64,000 nt of DNA from Aquabacter sp965279295 (GTDB taxonomy: Bacteria > Pseudomonadota > Alphaproteobacteria > Rhizobiales > Xanthobacteraceae): NCBI GenBank assembly GCA_965279295.1, contig CBDIHQ010000006.1; one strand, given 5' to 3'. The notes beneath the pieces were generated by a model that did no database searches, was not told the origin of the DNA, and saw only the letters and a list, made by a program, of their open reading frames with translations. Positions 1 through 8,951 of this stretch are shown here, one piece after another. Numbering within the stretch: position 1 is the first letter of the stretch; every line of letters starts with the position of its first letter. The translations under genes and the position numbers were made by a program.

Positions 1-3000
1 TTGCCTCGAACGAGGCCACTGTCCGCGAACTGGTGAGCAAGATTGATGGACTGGAGATCGCCGCGATCAACGCGCCGAACTCCTACACCGTTGCCGGGAG
101 CGCGAGCGCCCTCCAAGAGCTGGCGGCCACGGCGCGTTCGAAGCGTATCGCGACCGTCCGGCTCGATGTGGATTACCCCTTCCATTCCAGTCTGCTCGAT
201 CCCATCCGCGACCCCTTGCTCGCCTCTCTCAAGTCGATCGACCGGACCGAAACAACAACGCCGTTCATTTCCTCGGTAACCGGCGGCCTGATCGCGGGTT
301 CGGACCTTGATGCGGACTATTGGTGGCGCAATGTGCGCCAGCCCGTGCAATTCCAGGCTGCCGTCGAGCACGCGGCCAAGGCTGGAGCGACGCTCTTTAT
401 CGAACTATCGGCGCGCCCGATCCTGGTCACGGCGGTCACGGAAATCTGCCGCGCCGATGCGGCACCGGCGAGCGCCATAGGAAGCCTGACTGATCGTGGC
501 GGCGATCGTGATCCTGTGCTCGCGCTTCTGGCAACGCTGGTCGCGCGCGGCGCGCTGGCGCCTTCGGAGCAACTGATCGGCAGCGCGCCTGAGATCCGGC
601 TCCCGTTGCCGCATTATCCCTGGCAGAAGCAGCTCTGCTTGTTGCCCAAGACCAACGAGGGCATCGAGAGCTACGGGCGGATTGATGGCGGCCTTCGTCA
701 TCCGCTCATCGGCACACGGATCTCTTACGGATCTCCCGAATGGCGGATTCTGCTGGATGCCGAGATGCTGCCTTATCTCGCGGACCATCGGGTCGGTGGA
801 GAGGTGGTTGTCCCAGGCGCGGCGTTTGTCGAGATGGCGCTGGCCGTTGCGCGCGATCTCTACGGTGATGTGCCGTTTGAACTGACCGATATCGACATCC
901 TTCGGCCGCTCACCCTGGGGGCCCAGGGCATGCGCGAAGTCTCAATTCGCTATGAGCGTTCGCTTTCGCGCATCGAGATTTTCAGCCGGCCACGCTTCGG
1001 CCTCGAATGGACCCTCCATGCCGGCGGCAGGGTCAGCACGCTGGACGGCCATGCCACTGGCGCGGCCATCGGGCTCGATGCCCAGGCAGCGACGGTTCAT
1101 GGGCACGCGGAGATCTACAAGGCCGCGACGCGGGCGGGTCTCCAATACGGCCCCTCCTTCCGGCGCGTCTCACGGTTGCGCAGGGATGGCCGGTGGCTCG
1201 ACGCCGAACTGACCGAACCTCTTCAGCAGCTCAATGCGTTCCCCAACAATCAGGTGATCGACCTCATCGCGTTGGATGCTGCCTTCCACGGCGTTTTCGT
1301 GGGCCTGGAGCAGAAAGCGGGCGAGACGCGCGGGTTCCTTCCTGTCCGCATCCGCCGGCTCCGGTGCTGGAAAAGCGGCGTGCCGATCACGCGGGCGCTG
1401 GTCGAGATCAACAAGGACACGCCGCGCTCCAAGACCCTGCAATGCGTGCTCTACGGCAGCGATGGTGCCATCGCGGTCGAATGCGACGGTGTCTACCTTC
1501 GCGCTGCCGTGCTGTCGCGGAGCGATGATGCCAACCGTGTCTTTAATACGCGCTTCCAGCTTTTGTCGGCGGTCGGGCAGCGGGAACAGCGCGTCGTCGC
1601 TGCGGCCGAAACGGAGGCCGGCGCCCCCGCAGCGTGGCTGCTGACGCGGGCGGTCGCAATCGCATCTGCTCACGAAGCCCTGCTGGACCTCTCGGTCGCC
1701 GGCCGCCTGGATGTTGAAGCGTGCGTGGCGCAAGGGCTGGTTCATGCATCAGCGGTGCCCTTGCTCGGCGTTGCTCTGAGATTGCTTGAGGCGGCGCAAC
1801 TGGCCTCCGAGCAGGATGGCGTGTGGCAGATCGCCGAGGATGGCGGGTTCCCCGCGCCTGCGAAGCTGATCCGTTCACTGGCGGAGCGTTTCCCGGCGGC
1901 ACAGGCCGAGCTATTGGCTGCAAACGCGGTTGCCGGCGGCCTGGGCGAACGCCTGCGCAGTGGCGATAGCTGCTTGACGAGCGAACTCCTGCGCCATTTC
2001 TGGACGGATTCGGCAATTTTGCGCGCGTCCGCCGACACCGTCCTCCGGCAGGTTGAAGATGCCGTGGCCGCTTGCCTTCCCCGGCCGCCGCGCGTCGCAA
2101 TTCTGGAGCCGACGGCTCAGATCGTCCATGAATTGCTGCGTCCGCTGGCCCAGCAAGGCAAGATCAGCCTGATCGCCATCAAGACCGGAACGAGTGGCTC
2201 GTCGGCCCCCTGGCTTGGAACGGTCGATCTTGCTGCGGACGCTGACCCCTCCCAAAGCCCGCTGAAGTCCTTCGATGCCCTCGTCGGGCTGTTGACAGGG
2301 CCGTTGCCCGACGATGCCGGTCTGGAACGGTTGCACGGGATGCTCGGCAAGGGCTGCGTGGCCACCATCGGCGTGCCGCCGCAAGAAGATGCGCTTGATC
2401 TGATTCTCGGCCTTGGCGAAAACTGGCTTCAACAGCAATCGGACCCGTGGCTCACGACCGGAGCCGCGCCGACAGCGGAAGCGGTGACAGCCACGCTCAA
2501 GCGGCTCGGCCTTTCCACGCCGAAAACCTCCATCGACAGTTCGGGCGGCACCATCATCTCGGCGGCGCGAACACAGGCCGGCAACGGCATCGCAGCCGCA
2601 TCGCCCAGCCTGCGCATGCCCGATGCCGACCTTCAGGATGACGCGGCCCTTGCGGCGGCGCTCAGCTCGGCATCCGGGGATGGACCCCAGATCGAATTGG
2701 ATCTGCCGTTGGCGGCAGATCGCGACAGCATCGGCAGCCAGGATCGGGCGATGCGCATCGCCCTGCGCCTGCGCGAGATCGCTGACGGCGGTGAACCTGC
2801 TGCCCTATGGGTCGTGACCCGGGATGCGTTCGCGCGGCACGGCCGCGCAAACCCCGAGGCGGATGCGATCTGGAGCTTCACCCGCGTCGCGATGAACGAA
2901 TATCCGAACATCGATATTCGTCTTGTCGACATCGCCGCGTCCTTGGCCGCGAACGATGCGGCCGCCTATCTGCTGGACACCATCAGCCACCCCGGCGACG

Positions 3001-5300
3001 AGCGGGAAATCCTGATTTCCGTCGACGGCATTGCCGCTCCACGCGTGGAGCATAATGCCGTCAAGCTTCAAGACGCGATTGCGGGGTCCCGTGCCGTCCT
3101 CAAGGCCGAGCACGGCGCGGGCTTCGAGCAGTTCGCATGGCATTGGGTGGAGCGGGTTGCGCCAGGCGATGGTGAGATCGAGATCGCGGTGGCGGCCACC
3201 GGCCTCAATTTCCGCGATGTCATGGTGGGCATGGGCCTGCTCGACGAGGGCTTGCTCGCCGGCGGAATGAGTTCGGCGGCGCTCGGCTTCGAGTGCGCAG
3301 GGCAGGTTGTGCGCGTCGGGTCGCAGGTGCAGGGCCTCGCGGTCGGCGACCATGTGATGGGATTTGCCGCAGACGCCTTTTCATCCCACGTCACGTCTCC
3401 CGCGCAGAGCTTCGTAAAGGTGCCCGCAGGCATGCCGCTTGAGGCGGCGACGACGATTCCGGTCGCATTCTCCACCGCTTGGTTCGCCCTCAACGAAGTC
3501 GCCCGGCTGCGTGCGGGTGAAACCGTGCTGATCCACGGCGCGGTAGGCGGGGTCGGTCAGGCGGCGATGCAGATCGCGCGCATGCTCGGCGCGCGGATTA
3601 TCGCCACCGCCGGCAATGCCGAGCGGCGGCGCCTTGCGCTCGCCCTGGGCGCCGATGCGGTCTACGATTCCCGCAGTCTGGATTTCGCCGAACGCATCCG
3701 CGCCGAGCACGGCGGCGTCGACGTGGTGCTGAACTCGCTGGCCGGCGAGGCCATGAAAGCTTCGTTCCGGCTGCTGCGGCCGTTCGGGCGTTTCGTCGAA
3801 CTCGGAAAACGCGACTTCCTTGAGAACACCGCGCTGGAGCTTCGGCCCTTCGTCCGCAACCTCAGCTATTTCGGCGTCGATCTCGACGAGTTGCTTGCCC
3901 ACGACCCTGCGATACCGCGTCGCATTCTGGATCATCTGGTCGAGCGTTTCGAGAGCGGCGAATTCACCGCCCTGCCCTATCGCGTCTTTGCCGGCGAGGA
4001 TGTCGCGGACGCGATGCGCGTAATGCAACGCTCCGGCCACGTCGGCAAGCTCGTGGTCCGCCCCGCCGCGCGCGCGGTCAAGGGACGCGCCGTGGCAACG
4101 TTCAAGCCGAAACATGGCCCGTTCGTCGTGCTCGGGGGCGCGGGTGGATTTGGCCTTGAGACGGCAGTTTGGCTCGCCGATCGTGGCGCGACCCAAGTGG
4201 TGGTGGCTTCCCGCCGCGGACAGATCGACCCCGCCATAGCGGATCGTCTCGGCGCCTACACCGGTCGCATCAGTGTCGATAAGGCCGATGCGACCGATCC
4301 CGCCTTGGTCGCGGAGTTTCTGAAGCGTGTCCGCGAAAAGCACGGGCCGATCGCCGGCGTCGTGCATACCGCGATGGTGTTGGAGGACGGTCTGCTTGAC
4401 GGCCTGACGGACACCTCCCTCGCAACCGTGGTGTTGCCGAAGGCGGTCGGCGTTGCGGCGCTCGATGCCGCGACCCGTGCGGACCCGTTGCAGTGCTTCG
4501 TGGTCTTCTCATCGGCAACAACCCTGATCGGTAGCCCAGGGCAAGGCGCCTATGTTCTCGCCAATGCCTATATCGAAGGGCTGATGCGGGTCCGGCGTCT
4601 GGCCGGTGCTCCCGCGCTCGCGGTCGGGTGGGGGGCGATCGCCGATGCCGGCGTCATCGCCCGCGACGCAAAGCTCGGCGAACGCCTCTCCCGCACGACG
4701 GGCGTGTCGGGTGTGCCCGTCAGCGACGCCTTGCGGCATCTCGGCGTGCTCCTGGCGCAGGGCGACGCGATTGATCCGGTCCAGATCTACAGCGCGATGG
4801 GCAACAGCGCCGTCGCCAACAGCCTCACCGTGCTGAAATCACCAGCCTTTGCCAAGCTGGCCGGCGGCGGTAGCGAAGCGCGTCAAGGCAATGCCGTGGA
4901 TCTCAAAGCCGAGATCGCGGGCAAGACGAATGCGGAGGCACTCGAAATTGTGCTCGCGGTCGCCAAGTCGGAAATCGGCCGAATTTTGCGCATCGATGTC
5001 GCCGACATCAATGCGCATCGGCCATTATCCGAAATCGGCATGGACTCGCTGATGGCGCTCGAATTACGCCTCGGCGTCGAAAAGCGCATCAATGTGGAAC
5101 TGCCTTTGATATCGCTGGGCGATCGCTCCGCTTCCGATGTCGCGGAGAAAATCCTGGCAGACTTGCTTGGCCAGACAGAGAGCGGAACCGAAATCGTCGA
5201 TGCGATGGCCACGCAGCACAGTGTAAATGGCCCCGATGTTGCTAAGTCGGTGATCAATATCATCGAGCGCCCCGCTCGCGTGACGGGTGGTGTCCTATGA
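1..5300 (+). CDS. Iterative type I polyketide synthase, 3' part (AT-DH-psiMT-ER-KR-ACP)
   Basis: Partial at the 5' side: the frame is open from base 3, so KS and the start of AT lie outside the window. Domains by nucleotide: C-terminal AT (about 3-620, with a PFHS motif), DH (about 690-1500, HxxxGxxxxP at about 785 and a second Asp in LDAAFHG), a region resembling a worn-down C-methyltransferase (about 1650-2900) with no clear SAM motif, ER (about 3100-4060, HGAVGGVGQ), KR (about 4110-4700, GGAGGFG and the S-Y-N triad), and ACP (about 4920-5170, MDSL phosphopantetheine site at 5041). One fully reducing module of this type is expected to build a saturated chain iteratively. The stop overlaps the next start (ATGA), so the oxoamine synthase is translationally coupled. 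Domain order and partner match RkpA of Sinorhizobium and WcbR of Burkholderia; product and chain length cannot be read from sequence. Confidence 0.93.
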   Translation, partial: ASNEATVRELVSKIDGLEIAAINAPNSYTVAGSASALQELAATARSKRIATVRLDVDYPFHSSLLDPIRDPLLASLKSIDRTETTTPFISSVTGGLIAGSDLDADYWWRNVRQPVQFQAAVEHAAKAGATLFIELSARPILVTAVTEICRADAAPASAIGSLTDRGGDRDPVLALLATLVARGALAPSEQLIGSAPEIRLPLPHYPWQKQLCLLPKTNEGIESYGRIDGGLRHPLIGTRISYGSPEWRILLDAEMLPYLADHRVGGEVVVPGAAFVEMALAVARDLYGDVPFELTDIDILRPLTLGAQGMREVSIRYERSLSRIEIFSRPRFGLEWTLHAGGRVSTLDGHATGAAIGLDAQAATVHGHAEIYKAATRAGLQYGPSFRRVSRLRRDGRWLDAELTEPLQQLNAFPNNQVIDLIALDAAFHGVFVGLEQKAGETRGFLPVRIRRLRCWKSGVPITRALVEINKDTPRSKTLQCVLYGSDGAIAVECDGVYLRAAVLSRSDDANRVFNTRFQLLSAVGQREQRVVAAAETEAGAPAAWLLTRAVAIASAHEALLDLSVAGRLDVEACVAQGLVHASAVPLLGVALRLLEAAQLASEQDGVWQIAEDGGFPAPAKLIRSLAERFPAAQAELLAANAVAGGLGERLRSGDSCLTSELLRHFWTDSAILRASADTVLRQVEDAVAACLPRPPRVAILEPTAQIVHELLRPLAQQGKISLIAIKTGTSGSSAPWLGTVDLAADADPSQSPLKSFDALVGLLTGPLPDDAGLERLHGMLGKGCVATIGVPPQEDALDLILGLGENWLQQQSDPWLTTGAAPTAEAVTATLKRLGLSTPKTSIDSSGGTIISAARTQAGNGIAAASPSLRMPDADLQDDAALAAALSSASGDGPQIELDLPLAADRDSIGSQDRAMRIALRLREIADGGEPAALWVVTRDAFARHGRANPEADAIWSFTRVAMNEYPNIDIRLVDIAASLAANDAAAYLLDTISHPGDEREILISVDGIAAPRVEHNAVKLQDAIAGSRAVLKAEHGAGFEQFAWHWVERVAPGDGEIEIAVAATGLNFRDVMVGMGLLDEGLLAGGMSSAALGFECAGQVVRVGSQVQGLAVGDHVMGFAADAFSSHVTSPAQSFVKVPAGMPLEAATTIPVAFSTAWFALNEVARLRAGETVLIHGAVGGVGQAAMQIARMLGARIIATAGNAERRRLALALGADAVYDSRSLDFAERIRAEHGGVDVVLNSLAGEAMKASFRLLRPFGRFVELGKRDFLENTALELRPFVRNLSYFGVDLDELLAHDPAIPRRILDHLVERFESGEFTALPYRVFAGEDVADAMRVMQRSGHVGKLVVRPAARAVKGRAVATFKPKHGPFVVLGGAGGFGLETAVWLADRGATQVVVASRRGQIDPAIADRLGAYTGRISVDKADATDPALVAEFLKRVREKHGPIAGVVHTAMVLEDGLLDGLTDTSLATVVLPKAVGVAALDAATRADPLQCFVVFSSATTLIGSPGQGAYVLANAYIEGLMRVRRLAGAPALAVGWGAIADAGVIARDAKLGERLSRTTGVSGVPVSDALRHLGVLLAQGDAIDPVQIYSAMGNSAVANSLTVLKSPAFAKLAGGGSEARQGNAVDLKAEIAGKTNAEALEIVLAVAKSEIGRILRIDVADINAHRPLSEIGMDSLMALELRLGVEKRINVELPLISLGDRSASDVAEKILADLLGQTESGTEIVDAMATQHSVNGPDVAKSVINIIERPARVTGGVL

Positions 5301-6682
5301 GGCCAACAAGCAAGGCGGCACTGTCGGACGCCGATATCGCAAACGTCTTGCAGCGTTCGGATATCGCGCGCACGGCACGTCCGGTTTCCCTGCCCAGCGC
5401 CGAGAAAGCCAAGGTCGCCTGCCCTTCGTTCGAGGATTTGCCCGCATACCAGCAACTGGTGATGCAGCGGACCATCGGCGATCAACTGGGCCTGGAAAAT
5501 CCTTATTTCCGCATACATCAGAAGCGGGCGGGCGCGGAAACGATCATTGATGATCGCGAGATCCTCAATTTTGCATCCTACGACTATCTCGGTCTGAATG
5601 GCGACCCGCGCATCACGCTGGCGGTGCAAGAGGCCGTGGCGCGGTGGGGCACAAGCGTCTCCGCCAGCCGCATCACCGCCGGGGAGCGCGACGCGCATCG
5701 CGAACTCGAAGCGGAGATCGCGAAGCTCTATGAAACCGAGGATGCGATTGTCTTCGTCAGCGGCCACGCAACCGCCGTCTCGACAATAGGAACATTGCTT
5801 CAGCAGAACGATCTCATCCTGCACGACAGCCTCATTCACAACTGCATCGTCGTCGGAGGGCAGATGTCGGGGGCGACGCGTCGCCTCTTCGCCCATAACG
5901 ATCTGGATGCGCTGGAGAGAATTCTTCAAGGCGAGCGGTCGCGCTACAACAGGGTTTTGATCGCCACCGAAGGCTTGTTCTCGATGGACGGCGACGGGCC
6001 GGATCTCGCCCGTCTGGTGGATATCAAGAACCGCTATGGCTGCTGGCTCATGGTCGATGATGCCCATGGCCTGGGCGTGCTCGGCGCCACCGGCCGCGGC
6101 ATCTTCGAGCAGGCGCAGGTCGATCCCGCCGGGGTCGATATCTGGCTCGGAACCCTCTCCAAGAGCCTTGTGAGTTGCGGTGGCTATGTCGCCGGCAGCA
6201 AGGCGCTGGTCGATCTCCTGAAGTGCATTTCGCCTGGCTTCGTCTACAGCGTGGGCATGCCGGTCCCCGCGGCCGTCGCGTCCACCATTGCGCTGCGGAT
6301 CATGTTGTCCGAGCCGGAGCGCGTCGCCCGGCTGCGGGCAAACGGCCTGCATCTGCTCGAACGGGCACGGGCCTGCGGCCTCGATACGGGCTGGGGCTGG
6401 GGCTATGCCATTACGCCGATCATCGTCGGCGACACGCTGCGAACTGTCATGCTGGCGCAAAGACTGCTCAAGCGCGGCATCAACGCCTTTCCCGTCCTCC
6501 CGCCGGGCGTGCCCAACGGGACGGCGCGGTTGCGCTTCTTCGTCTCAAGCGAGCACACGTTTGAGCAGATCGACACCGCGATCGACGCCACGCGAGAAGA
6601 ACTGGACCTTTTGGAGAGCGAGGGCTACGGCGTGGACTCCCTGCCTCTTCTCATGGAGAGGACGTCCCGGTCCGGCGTGTGA
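5297..6682 (+). CDS. Alpha-oxoamine synthase (AONS/serine palmitoyltransferase family), RkpG/WcbT-like
   Basis: PLP enzyme of 461 residues with the fold-type I alpha-oxoamine synthase signature: DDAHG at residues 254-258 (cofactor Asp and stacking His) and the Schiff-base lysine in TLSKS, Lys289. The family condenses an acyl thioester with an amino acid, with loss of CO2, to an alpha-amino ketone. The roughly 55-residue N-terminal extension before the core is longer than in BioF. It overlaps the PKS stop by 4 bp and its own stop overlaps the next gene by 4 bp, so it most likely offloads the chain from the PKS carrier protein. RkpG and WcbT hold the same position in capsule loci. I prefer this to a biotin role because no bio gene is nearby. 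The amino acid substrate is unknown. Confidence 0.88.
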   Translation: MRPTSKAALSDADIANVLQRSDIARTARPVSLPSAEKAKVACPSFEDLPAYQQLVMQRTIGDQLGLENPYFRIHQKRAGAETIIDDREILNFASYDYLGLNGDPRITLAVQEAVARWGTSVSASRITAGERDAHRELEAEIAKLYETEDAIVFVSGHATAVSTIGTLLQQNDLILHDSLIHNCIVVGGQMSGATRRLFAHNDLDALERILQGERSRYNRVLIATEGLFSMDGDGPDLARLVDIKNRYGCWLMVDDAHGLGVLGATGRGIFEQAQVDPAGVDIWLGTLSKSLVSCGGYVAGSKALVDLLKCISPGFVYSVGMPVPAAVASTIALRIMLSEPERVARLRANGLHLLERARACGLDTGWGWGYAITPIIVGDTLRTVMLAQRLLKRGINAFPVLPPGVPNGTARLRFFVSSEHTFEQIDTAIDATREELDLLESEGYGVDSLPLLMERTSRSGV

Positions 6683-8007
6683 TCTTCGCCAGACGGGCTG
6701 ATGCCATGCCTGCCCGAGTTCATATGCCTGCCAAAGCCCGCACCATCCTTCTGCTGCAAGGCCCGCCTTCGCCGTTCTGGGGCGAGCTTGCCGACGGCTT
6801 CGCACAGGCCGGCGCACAGGTCCTCAAAGTCAATTTCAGCCTTGGCGACCGGGTCTATTGGGGAAAACGGCCCGCCCTGACATTTCGCGGTCGCCGCGAA
6901 GACTGGCCGGATTTTCTGGCTGACCTGATCCAACGCCACGGCGTCACCGACATTCTCTATTTCGGCGATCGGATGCCATATCACGCGGCCGCAGCCGAAT
7001 GCGCGCGCCGCCTCGGCATACGGGCCTATGTGGTTGAGTTCGGCTATCTGCGCCCCGGCTGGCTGACGCTGGAGCGCGGCGGCATGGGGGCGTATTCGCA
7101 TTTTCCCAATGATCCCGCCGTGCTGCGCGCTTTGGCGGAAACACTTCCTGCGGTGACGGCGAAGAAGCGCCACGCACATGCGTTCGCGGTCGAGGCTTTC
7201 AATGAGGTGGTCTTCAATCTCCTCAACAGCCTGTTCTGGTGGCTGCATCCCGCCTACGATCCCGACAAGTTCTATCGGCCGATACCGGAATATCTGAGCA
7301 CGCTGCTGCGCACCGGGCGGCGTTGGCTGCAACGCCCCTCCACGGCGTCGGTTGTCGGCGAAGCGGCCGAGGGGTGCTGGCCCTATGCGCTTCATGCCCT
7401 GCAATTGCAGAACGACTGGCAGATCCGCGCCAATTCTCCCTACCGGGATCAGCGCCAGGTGCTCGACATGATCATGGCTTCGTTGAGCCGCGACGCGCCG
7501 AAGGACATGCGTCTCATCGTCAAGCTTCATCCGATGGATGTCGGCTTGATCGACTGGGGCGCCGAGACCCGCGCCATTGCACGTCGCCATGGCGTGGAGG
7601 ACCGGGTCCATTTCATCGACGGGGGCGATCTTGATGCGTTGATGGCGGGTGCGGTGGGTGTGTTCGTGGTGAATTCCACCGTCGGGCTTCTCGCCTTGCG
7701 CGCGGGACGGCCGGTTAAGGCGTTCGGGGTCGCCATCTACGCTATGCCGGGCCTCACCGACCAACGCGGCCTAGAACAGATGTGGCTGGCGCCTATCCCT
7801 CCGGACCCATCCCTCGTCGATGCCCTGGTCAAGACGCTGGCCGCGACCATTCAGTTGCGCGGTTCGGTCTATGATGAAGAAGGTCGCGGCGTCGCGGTTA
7901 AGGAAATCGTCGGGCGCGTTCTCGGCGACCTCGTCAACGAGCCCGGCGCCTTCGTCGATCCGCCCCCGCGTCTTGCGGCGGCGCGTGCGCTTGGGGTGAC
8001 GTGCTGA
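6679..8007 (+). CDS. KpsS-like capsular polysaccharide protein (beta-Kdo transferase family)
   Basis: The 442-residue protein carries the KpsS/LipB pattern: an early FGDRMPYH segment, then EFGYLRPGWLTLERGGMG, the conserved stretch of this family, and a C-terminal half with KLHPMD and NSTVGLLAL, typical of a GT-B-like nucleotide-sugar domain. In group 2 capsule systems KpsS adds the first Kdo to a phosphatidylglycerol acceptor, starting the poly-Kdo linker at the inner membrane. GTG at 6679 is chosen because it gives a GTGA overlap with the preceding stop; ATG at 6706 is the alternative. Its coupling to a PKS and an oxoamine synthase resembles the rkpAGHIJ and wcb loci and suggests that the lipid is tied to capsule export or anchoring. 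KpsC, KpsM/T and an RkpH-type reductase are not in the window. Confidence 0.8.
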   Translation: MIFARRADAMPARVHMPAKARTILLLQGPPSPFWGELADGFAQAGAQVLKVNFSLGDRVYWGKRPALTFRGRREDWPDFLADLIQRHGVTDILYFGDRMPYHAAAAECARRLGIRAYVVEFGYLRPGWLTLERGGMGAYSHFPNDPAVLRALAETLPAVTAKKRHAHAFAVEAFNEVVFNLLNSLFWWLHPAYDPDKFYRPIPEYLSTLLRTGRRWLQRPSTASVVGEAAEGCWPYALHALQLQNDWQIRANSPYRDQRQVLDMIMASLSRDAPKDMRLIVKLHPMDVGLIDWGAETRAIARRHGVEDRVHFIDGGDLDALMAGAVGVFVVNSTVGLLALRAGRPVKAFGVAIYAMPGLTDQRGLEQMWLAPIPPDPSLVDALVKTLAATIQLRGSVYDEEGRGVAVKEIVGRVLGDLVNEPGAFVDPPPRLAAARALGVTC

Positions 8008-8033
8008 TCCTGCCGACGGTGCCTTGAAGGGGA

Positions 8034-8951
8034 CTACCGATCGAGGGTGTTATCGAGAAAATACCATTGGTCGAGGTTCGCGAGCACGATCGGCTCGATG
8101 ATCGCGTTGAGATAGGCGACATCATCTGTCGATTTCCGCTCCACCGGCGCGGTGCGCTCGGGCAGATGAAAATACGGCACGGCATCGATCAGAAAATTGG
8201 CTTTCTCCACCCGCCGGCAATGCACCACCGCCAACCGAGCACCGCTGTCGCGGGCAAGCCAAGCGGCGATGGCCAGGTTGCCTTCCAGGTGCGGCGGTCG
8301 CCCAAAAAACGGACCCATGGTTCGGCCGGCCCGTGCCTCATCGCAGAACACGTAAACGACCCCCCCCTCCTTCAATATGCGACGCGCACTCCGCAGCCCT
8401 CGCGCATCAGGCAGGAGTGTCGTCAACCCCAAGTGCTTGCGGACCCGCGTTGCAATGACACGTTGGGCCCAGGTTTCAGGCGGGATCGCAAAGCCCGTTA
8501 CCTTGTGCCCACGCGCGTGCAGCGCCGCGATGGATGTTTCCCAATTGCCGGTATGAAGCGCCACAGCGACTGTTGCTGCATTAGGAAGATCGGGCACATG
8601 GCGTTCAAAGCGTTCCGTCACCTTGATGCGACCGGCGTCGTGCAAGCGCGTTAATACCGCGAACTCCGCCATCAACCGCCCGACATTGTCGAGAAAGCGC
8701 AGGACCGCCGCATTGATCTTGGCATCGTCGGCGTCCGGCCAGAGGCGCTTGAGGTTGTTGCGCGCGCCCTCAAGGATCCATGGACGGTTCCGGGGCACGC
8801 TCCATCTGACGAACGCACTGCCGATCGCCGAAACCGCATCGATCGGCGCGTAGCGCAGCCCGTAATAAAGCGCGTAGTGCGCCAGATCCTGAAGCCGGGA
8901 GCGGAGCGTGTGGACCGGGGGATTCTCAAGGAGGGGTTCGCTCATCGACAT
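8034..8951 (-). CDS. LpxL/HtrB-family acyltransferase
   Basis: Protein of 305 residues with the lysophospholipid acyltransferase signature HTGNWE (His133 to Glu138, the H-x4-D/E catalytic pair) and the later CDEARAGRTMGPFFGRP segment that marks late lipid A acyltransferases. Family members transfer an acyl chain from ACP to a lipid hydroxyl at the inner membrane. A hydrophobic N-terminal helix before residue 50 fits membrane attachment. The start at 8951 has GAGGG upstream and overlaps the P450 stop by 10 bp; ATG 8945 (ATGA overlap) is equally possible. Location inside a PKS/oxoamine synthase/P450 cluster, away from waaA-lpxK, suggests an acceptor other than lipid A, perhaps the amino group or a hydroxyl of the cluster lipid; that is inference. 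Confidence 0.85.
   Translation of the reverse strand: MSMSEPLLENPPVHTLRSRLQDLAHYALYYGLRYAPIDAVSAIGSAFVRWSVPRNRPWILEGARNNLKRLWPDADDAKINAAVLRFLDNVGRLMAEFAVLTRLHDAGRIKVTERFERHVPDLPNAATVAVALHTGNWETSIAALHARGHKVTGFAIPPETWAQRVIATRVRKHLGLTTLLPDARGLRSARRILKEGGVVYVFCDEARAGRTMGPFFGRPPHLEGNLAIAAWLARDSGARLAVVHCRRVEKANFLIDAVPYFHLPERTAPVERKSTDDVAYLNAIIEPIVLANLDQWYFLDNTLDR

Noticed and set aside
5297..6682. BioF for biotin synthesis
   Set aside because: Translational coupling to a PKS and a capsule gene and absence of bio genes argue for a polyketide-linked oxoamine synthase.
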